Shown here piece after piece: positions 5,840-10,223 of a stretch of DNA of 10,223 bases. Made by a program: the position numbers and the translations under genes. The DNA is taken from contig JBFFZZ010000097.1 of assembly GCA_041568335.1 (NCBI GenBank), forward strand, positions 1-10,223. The letters run 5' to 3'. How positions within the stretch are numbered: the first letter of the stretch is position 1; every line of letters starts with the position of its first letter. The notes beneath the pieces were generated by a model, which was not told the DNA's origin, did no database searches, and was given only the letters and a program-made list of their open reading frames with translations. Source of the DNA: WVWW01 sp041568335 (GTDB lineage: Bacteria; Acidobacteriota; Polarisedimenticolia; Polarisedimenticolales; Polarisedimenticolaceae).

Positions 5840-6718
5840 TTGGTTTCCGTCAAGATGAAAGAGTTGCTCCAGGCCGGGGTGCACTTCGGGCACCAGACCC
5901 GGCGCTGGAACCCTAAGATGAAGCCGTTCATTTTCGGGGCTCGCAACGGCATCTACATCATCGACCTCCAGAAGACCTCCCGGAAGCTGCGCGACGCCCT
6001 GACCTTCGTGTCGGGGGTTGCGGCCCGTGGAGGCGCGGTCCTGTTCGTCGGGACCAAGCGCCAGGCTCAGGAAGTCGTCGTCGAGGAGGCCAAACGCAGC
6101 GGCCAGCACTACATCGATCAACGTTGGCTCGGCGGGACGCTGACCAACTTCACGACGATCCGCCGCAGCATCAACCGTCTCAAGACGCTCGACGAAATGA
6201 CCGAGGACGAGTCGGCAAAGCTGACCAAGAAAGAACGCTCCAAGGTCGACAAGGAGCGCGGGCGGTTGGAAAAGACGTTGGCCGGGATCAAGAACATGGA
6301 ACGCTTGCCCCAGGCCGTCTTTGTCGTCGACCCGCAAAAGGAGCGCATCGCGGTCGCCGAGGCGAACAAGCTCGGGATCCCCGTCATCGCCGTCGTCGAC
6401 ACGAATTGCGATCCGGATCCGATCGACTACCCGATCCCGGGCAACGACGACGCGATTCGCGCGATCAAGTTGTTTGCCGGAGCGTTTGCGGACGCCATCA
6501 TCGAGGGTACCGCCGCCTGGGAGACGACTCCGAAGACCCGCGACCGCAAACAGGATGCCCAGGCCGGCCCCGCGACGCCGCAGTCCATCGGCGATCGGGT
6601 CCGCGCCCGCGAGGCCCGTCGACTGCGGGCGCGCAAGCAGGTCCGTCCGCGTGGCGGTGACGAGGGGGCCACGGAGGCGGTCCCCGCCGGAGCGGACAAC
6701 ACGACGGCCAAGGAGTAG
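5840..6718 (+). CDS. rpsB: 30S ribosomal protein S2
   Basis: S2 binds late to the small subunit, between head and body. Family motifs are clear: MKELLQAGVHFGHQTRRWNP (6-25), the IYIIDLQKT stretch, FVGTKRQA, QRWLGGTLTNF (94-104), the coiled-coil segment at 115-150, FVVDPQKERIAVAEA and VVDTNCDPD. The 292 residues exceed the roughly 240 of E. coli. The excess is a C-terminal tail from about residue 228, charged and low-complexity (Arg/Ala/Gly/Asp) and probably disordered. The TTG start is set by the Shine-Dalgarno at 5829. rpsI ends 45 nt upstream with no terminator, and an intrinsic terminator follows 23 nt after the stop. Confidence 0.97.
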   Translation: MVSVKMKELLQAGVHFGHQTRRWNPKMKPFIFGARNGIYIIDLQKTSRKLRDALTFVSGVAARGGAVLFVGTKRQAQEVVVEEAKRSGQHYIDQRWLGGTLTNFTTIRRSINRLKTLDEMTEDESAKLTKKERSKVDKERGRLEKTLAGIKNMERLPQAVFVVDPQKERIAVAEANKLGIPVIAVVDTNCDPDPIDYPIPGNDDAIRAIKLFAGAFADAIIEGTAAWETTPKTRDRKQDAQAGPATPQSIGDRVRAREARRLRARKQVRPRGGDEGATEAVPAGADNTTAKE

Positions 6719-6741
6719 CCGGCGTTAACAACGAACTTTGG

Positions 6742-6772
6742 AAGCCCCGCCGTGTACGCGCCGGGGCTTTTT
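6742..6772 (+). terminator. Intrinsic terminator/attenuator between rpsB and tsf
   Basis: AAGCCCCG (6742-6749) pairs with CGGGGCTT (6762-6769). After one C-C mismatch the stem can continue with CGT/GCG around a GTAC loop. The stem ends in a TTTTT run (6768-6772). It is the best intrinsic terminator in the window. With no clear promoter between it and tsf, partial readthrough is the simplest explanation for tsf expression. Confidence 0.8.
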
Positions 6773-6775
6773 GAT

Positions 6776-6793
6776 GCCGGTTCGACGACCGGC
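6776..6793 (+). promoter_or_regulatory. Hairpin adjoining the tsf Shine-Dalgarno
   Basis: GCCGGT (6776-6781) and ACCGGC (6788-6793) form a perfect 6-bp stem with a 6-nt loop. The next bases are the tsf Shine-Dalgarno AGGAG (6794-6798). The stem starts 3 nt after the terminator's T-run, so the two hairpins are in tandem. It may shape ribosome access or define a processed 5' end. Confidence 0.45.
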
Positions 6794-6807
6794 AGGAGTC
6801 CGACACG

Positions 6808-7407
<600 letters not shown>

Positions 7408-7424
7408 ACGCCGTCTGAACGATC

Positions 7425-7429
7425 GGAGG
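7425..7429 (+). promoter_or_regulatory. Shine-Dalgarno deciding the ATG start of pyrH
   Basis: GGAGG is 4 nt from ATG 7434 but only 1 nt from GTG 7431. The adjacent GTG-ATG pair is therefore best read with ATG as the start. Confidence 0.7.
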
Positions 7430-7433
7430 CGTG

Positions 7434-8150
7434 ATGGCCGAAGTCAGATTCAAGCGTGTCCTGCTCAAGCTCTCGGGCGAGGCGCTGATGGGCGAGCAGG
7501 AATTCGGAATCTGCCCCGAGATGATCGCCCGCCTGTCGGACGAGCTGGTCGAGGCGCACAAACTCGGCGCGGAGCTGGCTCTCGTGGTCGGCGGGGGGAA
7601 TTTTTTTCGCGGAGCCCGCGCCGCCGGCGCGAACATGGATCGGGTCAGCGCCGACCACATGGGCATGCTGGCCACGCTGATCAACTCGCTGGCGCTCCAG
7701 GATGCGCTCGAGCGCCGCGGTCTCGATACGCGGGTGTTGTCGGCGTTGGAGATTCGCCAGGTCGCGGAACCGTTCCTCCGCCGGCGTGCCCTGCGCCACC
7801 TCGAAAAGGGTCGCGCGATCATCCTTGCCGCGGGCACCGGGAACCCCTACTTCACGACGGACAGCGCCGCGGCCCTGCGCGCGATGGAGGTCCGCGCCGA
7901 GATCCTGCTCAAGGCCACCAAGGTCGACGGGATCTATTCCGACGATCCGGTGACGAACCCCGCGGCCGAGCTGATCCGGAAAGTGGGTTATCTTGAGGTC
8001 CTCGAGCGCGGGTTGCGGGTGATGGACTCCACCGCGATCTCGCTCTGTATGGACAACAAAATGCCGATCGCCGTGTTCAACATGCGCACACCGGGTAACC
8101 TGAAGAAGATCATGCTCGGCGAGGAAGTCGGGTCGATCGTTTCGGAGTAG
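7434..8150 (+). CDS. pyrH: UMP kinase
   Basis: Bacterial UMP kinase of the amino-acid-kinase fold; it makes UDP from UMP and ATP as a cytosolic hexamer in pyrimidine nucleotide synthesis. With ATG 7434 the product has 238 residues, the usual size. Motifs: KLSGEAL (12-18), the glycine-rich VVGGGNFFRG (51-60), DHMGMLATLINSLAL (74-88), the UMP-contacting GTGNPYFTTDSAA (134-146), and the nucleotide-binding KVDGIYSDDP (163-172). The TGA of tsf lies 26 nt upstream and frr begins 4 nt after the pyrH stop. The tsf-pyrH-frr order is conserved in many bacteria and usually co-transcribed. Confidence 0.97.
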   Translation: MAEVRFKRVLLKLSGEALMGEQEFGICPEMIARLSDELVEAHKLGAELALVVGGGNFFRGARAAGANMDRVSADHMGMLATLINSLALQDALERRGLDTRVLSALEIRQVAEPFLRRRALRHLEKGRAIILAAGTGNPYFTTDSAAALRAMEVRAEILLKATKVDGIYSDDPVTNPAAELIRKVGYLEVLERGLRVMDSTAISLCMDNKMPIAVFNMRTPGNLKKIMLGEEVGSIVSE

Positions 8151-8154
8151 ACGC

Positions 8155-8715
8155 ATGCCGCAAGAAGAAGTGTTGAAACGCGCCGGCCAGCGGATGGACG
8201 CCACCGTGGAAGACACGCGCCAGAAGCTCGCCACCGTACGCACCGGCCGCGCGACGATCGGTATCCTCGACGGGATCACCGTCGAGTACTACGGCACGCC
8301 GACCCCGCTCAACCAGGTCGCCAAGCTGTCCGTCCCGGAAGCCAACCTGATCGTCGCCCAGCCGTTCGACCAATCGATCCTCGGCGACATGGAACGCGCG
8401 ATCATGGCGTCGGATTTGGGGCTCAACCCGTCCAACGACGGCAAGCTCGTGCGTATCCCGATCCCGCCGCTGACCGAAGAGCGCCGCAAGGAGCTGGGCA
8501 AGAAGGTCCGCCAGCTGGGTGAGGACGCCAAGACGGCGGTGCGCCAGATTCGACGCGACGCCAACGAGGAACTCAAGAAGCTCGAAAAGGACAGCTCCAT
8601 TTCCGAGGATGACTCTCGCCGGTCTCACGACGAAGTGCAAAAAGTGACCGATGCCCACACGGCCAAGATCGACGAGCTGGTCGCCAACAAGGAAAAGGAG
8701 CTGACAGAGATCTAG
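8155..8715 (+). CDS. frr: Ribosome recycling factor
   Basis: RRF splits the post-termination ribosome together with EF-G. The 186 residues are typical. The N-terminal helix of domain I leads to VRTGRATIGILDGITVEYYG (28-47), followed by PLNQVAKLSVPEA, the SDLGLNPSNDG stretch, LTEERRKEL (106-114) and the long C-terminal helices ending KIDELVANKEKELTEI. The family's usual RTGRA(S/N)P reads RTGRATI here. The ATG is 4 nt after the pyrH stop and a GGAG site (8144-8147) lies inside the pyrH end, so the genes are translationally coupled. Its TAG overlaps the GTG start of ispDF by one base. Confidence 0.97.
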   Translation: MPQEEVLKRAGQRMDATVEDTRQKLATVRTGRATIGILDGITVEYYGTPTPLNQVAKLSVPEANLIVAQPFDQSILGDMERAIMASDLGLNPSNDGKLVRIPIPPLTEERRKELGKKVRQLGEDAKTAVRQIRRDANEELKKLEKDSSISEDDSRRSHDEVQKVTDAHTAKIDELVANKEKELTEI

Positions 8716-9884
8716 TGTCCCGGACCTCTTCAGCGGACTTCGCCGGCATCGTCGTTGCAGCCGGTCGCGCGGAACGCTTCGGCGGGCCGCAGCCAAAACA
8801 ATTCCTCGAAATCGACGGCCGCCTCGTCGTCGAGCTCAGCGTCGACGCCCTGGCGCGGGAGGCCGCGGTCGATTCCGTCGTCGTCGTCCTCGCTGCCGAT
8901 CGGATGGACGGCGAATATGCGACCCGGCTGCGCGCGCATCCGCGAGTGAGCAAGGTCGTCGAAGGCGGGGCGACCCGCGCGGACTCCGTCGCGGCGGGGC
9001 TCGCGGCGGTCGACCCGGGTTGCCGTTACGTTCTGGTCCACGATGCCGCACGCCCGATGGCTTCTGCGGAACTGGTGGCCCGTGTGATCGAGGCCACGCG
9101 GGCCCATGGCGCGGCGATTCCGGTGGTCGCCTTGTCCGACACGGTGAAACGCGTTGCCGAAGACGGCAGGATCGAGGCGACACTCGATCGTGCGACCCTG
9201 CGATCGGCACAGACCCCGCAGGGGGCGCTGCGTGAGCGGCTGGCCGACGCGCTGGCGGCAACGGAACGCGGCGCGCACACCGACGAGGCGGCCGCGCTGG
9301 AGGCCGCCGGCCAGCGCGTCGTGACGGTCGAGGGCGAGGCGGCCAACATCAAGATCACCCGCGCCGCCGACCTCGAGCAGGTGCGGCGTGGGCTGGGAGG
9401 GGACGTGGATCTCCGTGTAGGCAGCGGTTTCGACATCCACCGGATCGATGCAGCGCGCCCTCTCGTGCTGGGCGGGATCCGCTTCGAGAACGAACCGGGG
9501 CTGGCGGGCCACTCGGACGCCGACGTGGTCCTGCACGCCGCGATGGACGCGGTTCTCGGTGCCGCCGGCCTCGGGGACATCGGCACGCTGTTTCCCCCCG
9601 GCGACGATCGATGGGCCGGCGCAGACAGTTTCGGTCTCGCCGAGATCGTGCGAGCGAAGATCGACGACGCCGGGTTTCGCCTCGTCAACCTCGACCTGAC
9701 ACTGCTCGCGGAACGACCCAAGATCGGCCCGCGCGCCGGCGAGATGCGCGCCCGGGTGGCGGCGGCCTTCGGCATCGAGCCCTCTCGCGTGGGTCTGAAG
9801 GCGACGACGCTCGAGCGGCTCGGCAGCCTGGGGCGTCACGAGGGCATCGCCTGTCAAGCGGTGGCGCTCCTGTCGCGCACATGA
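8715..9884 (+). CDS. ispDF: Bifunctional IspD-IspF enzyme of the MEP pathway
   Basis: A fusion of two non-consecutive steps of isoprenoid precursor synthesis. Residues 1-228 are IspD (2-C-methyl-D-erythritol 4-phosphate cytidylyltransferase): VVAAGRAERFGG..PKQF (13-30), EGGATRADSV (83-92), VLVHDAARP (106-114), AQTPQG (165-170), TDEAAALEAAG (189-199), GEAANIKITRAADL (207-220). Residues 232-389 are IspF (2-C-methyl-D-erythritol 2,4-cyclodiphosphate synthase): VGSGFDIHRI (235-244) with metal ligands D240 and H242, GHSDADVVLHAAMDAVLGA (265-283) with H274, GDIGTLFPP (287-295), LAERPKIGPRAG and ATTLERLGSLGRHEGIACQA. The linker is only a few residues, with no internal stop or obvious start for a separate IspF. 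GTG 8715 overlaps the frr stop by one base; AGAGA (8706-8710) is a weak Shine-Dalgarno. The end overlaps rlmB by ATGA. Confidence 0.97.
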   Translation: MSRTSSADFAGIVVAAGRAERFGGPQPKQFLEIDGRLVVELSVDALAREAAVDSVVVVLAADRMDGEYATRLRAHPRVSKVVEGGATRADSVAAGLAAVDPGCRYVLVHDAARPMASAELVARVIEATRAHGAAIPVVALSDTVKRVAEDGRIEATLDRATLRSAQTPQGALRERLADALAATERGAHTDEAAALEAAGQRVVTVEGEAANIKITRAADLEQVRRGLGGDVDLRVGSGFDIHRIDAARPLVLGGIRFENEPGLAGHSDADVVLHAAMDAVLGAAGLGDIGTLFPPGDDRWAGADSFGLAEIVRAKIDDAGFRLVNLDLTLLAERPKIGPRAGEMRARVAAAFGIEPSRVGLKATTLERLGSLGRHEGIACQAVALLSRT

Positions 9885-10223
9885 AACGCCAGCGGGGCAC
9901 GACCGAGGATGACCGGACCGTCTATGGTGTCCACCCGGTCATGGAGCTCGTTGAAAGAAAGCCTCACGAGGTGGTGCGGATCTGGGTCGCCCGCGAGGAC
10001 GATCGCAAGCTCGGCCGGCTGCTTCGTACCGCGCGCCACGCGGGGATCCCGGTCAGCCGACTGCCGCGAGCGGCCCTGAACCGGCGTCTCCCTCGCGGTG
10101 TGAACCACCAGGGCGTGGCGGCGCTTTCCGCGGCCAGCCGGTACGTGCCGCTCGAGCGGGTCCGGCAGGCCGGGGAGAGCGGGGCGGGGCTCCTCGTGGT
10201 CGTCGACGGCGTCCAGGATCCGG
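9881..10223 (+). CDS. rlmB: RlmB/TrmH-type 2'-O-ribose methyltransferase (3' truncated)
   Basis: ATG 9881 begins a frame that runs open to the window end (114 complete codons). It overlaps the ispDF stop as ATGA, pointing to translational reinitiation. The N-terminal part matches the SpoU substrate-binding domain: VYGVHPVMELVERKPHEVVRI followed by a Rossmann-like helix/strand pattern (LRTARHAGIPV, VNHQGVAAL). The visible end VVVDGVQDP is the first catalytic-domain motif (family form LDGVQDPHNLG). RlmB-type enzymes methylate 23S rRNA G2251 (E. coli numbering). A related TrmH tRNA enzyme or another SpoU member cannot be excluded until the SAM-binding knot motifs downstream are seen. Confidence 0.88.
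   Translation, partial: MKRQRGTTEDDRTVYGVHPVMELVERKPHEVVRIWVAREDDRKLGRLLRTARHAGIPVSRLPRAALNRRLPRGVNHQGVAALSAASRYVPLERVRQAGESGAGLLVVVDGVQDP

Noticed and set aside
5042..6337. 431-codon open frame on the minus strand across rplM, rpsI and rpsB
   Set aside because: It is antisense to three certain ribosomal protein genes, has no family motif and has the Arg/Leu/Val/Asp-rich composition typical of high-GC antisense frames.
8730..9857. 375-codon minus-strand frame opposite ispDF
   Set aside because: The plus strand has all IspD and IspF motifs; this is a codon-bias shadow.

Overview
The window comes from a high-GC bacterial chromosome. It carries ordinary bacterial housekeeping genes: rplM-rpsI-rpsB-tsf-pyrH-frr-ispDF-rlmB, plus argF and a ubiE/menG-type methyltransferase. 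It also carries a PilX/prepilin-type surface gene, which suggests a Gram-negative-type envelope with type IV pilus-like machinery. A large, Ca-loop-bearing PilX-like protein, a small secreted coiled-coil protein, a short one-core EF-Ts and an ispDF fusion placed right after frr would fit an uncultured lineage such as Acidobacteriota or a neighbouring phylum. That placement is a low-confidence inference. No phage, insertion sequence, CRISPR, tRNA or rRNA signal was seen.

Region 1 (1-2433) is a surface or pilus module: the C-terminal end of a fibronectin-III/Ig-like extracellular protein, followed 26 nt later by a 613-residue PilX-like prepilin. Region 2 (2434-3076) is a small exported, charged, coiled-coil protein of unknown function behind a strong Shine-Dalgarno. 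Region 3 (3082-4079) is argF with its own TTGACA-17-TAGACT promoter. Its 3' end overlaps by 29 bp the 3' end of the convergent ubiE/menG gene (4779-4051, minus strand). Region 4 (about 4780-4936) is a divergent regulatory stretch. It holds an extended -10 element for ubiE and a TTGACA-17-TACAAA promoter for the ribosomal operon, followed by two related 10-bp palindromes and a small hairpin containing the rplM Shine-Dalgarno.

Region 5 (4937-10223) is a tightly packed run: rplM, rpsI, rpsB, an intrinsic terminator or attenuator, tsf, pyrH, frr, ispDF and the 5' third or so of rlmB. Spacing after tsf is very short: 4 nt from pyrH to frr, a 1-nt overlap from frr to ispDF, and a 4-nt ATGA overlap from ispDF to rlmB. 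Translation (L13, S9, S2, EF-Ts, RRF), UMP phosphorylation, isoprenoid precursor synthesis and rRNA modification are therefore probably co-expressed. Several of these genes use GTG or TTG starts.

No clearly novel multi-gene system is visible. The points most worth a second look are the rplM leader, the rpsB-tsf attenuator with a hairpin touching the tsf Shine-Dalgarno, the metal-binding loops of the PilX-like protein, the unknown coiled-coil protein, and the frr-ispDF-rlmB arrangement.
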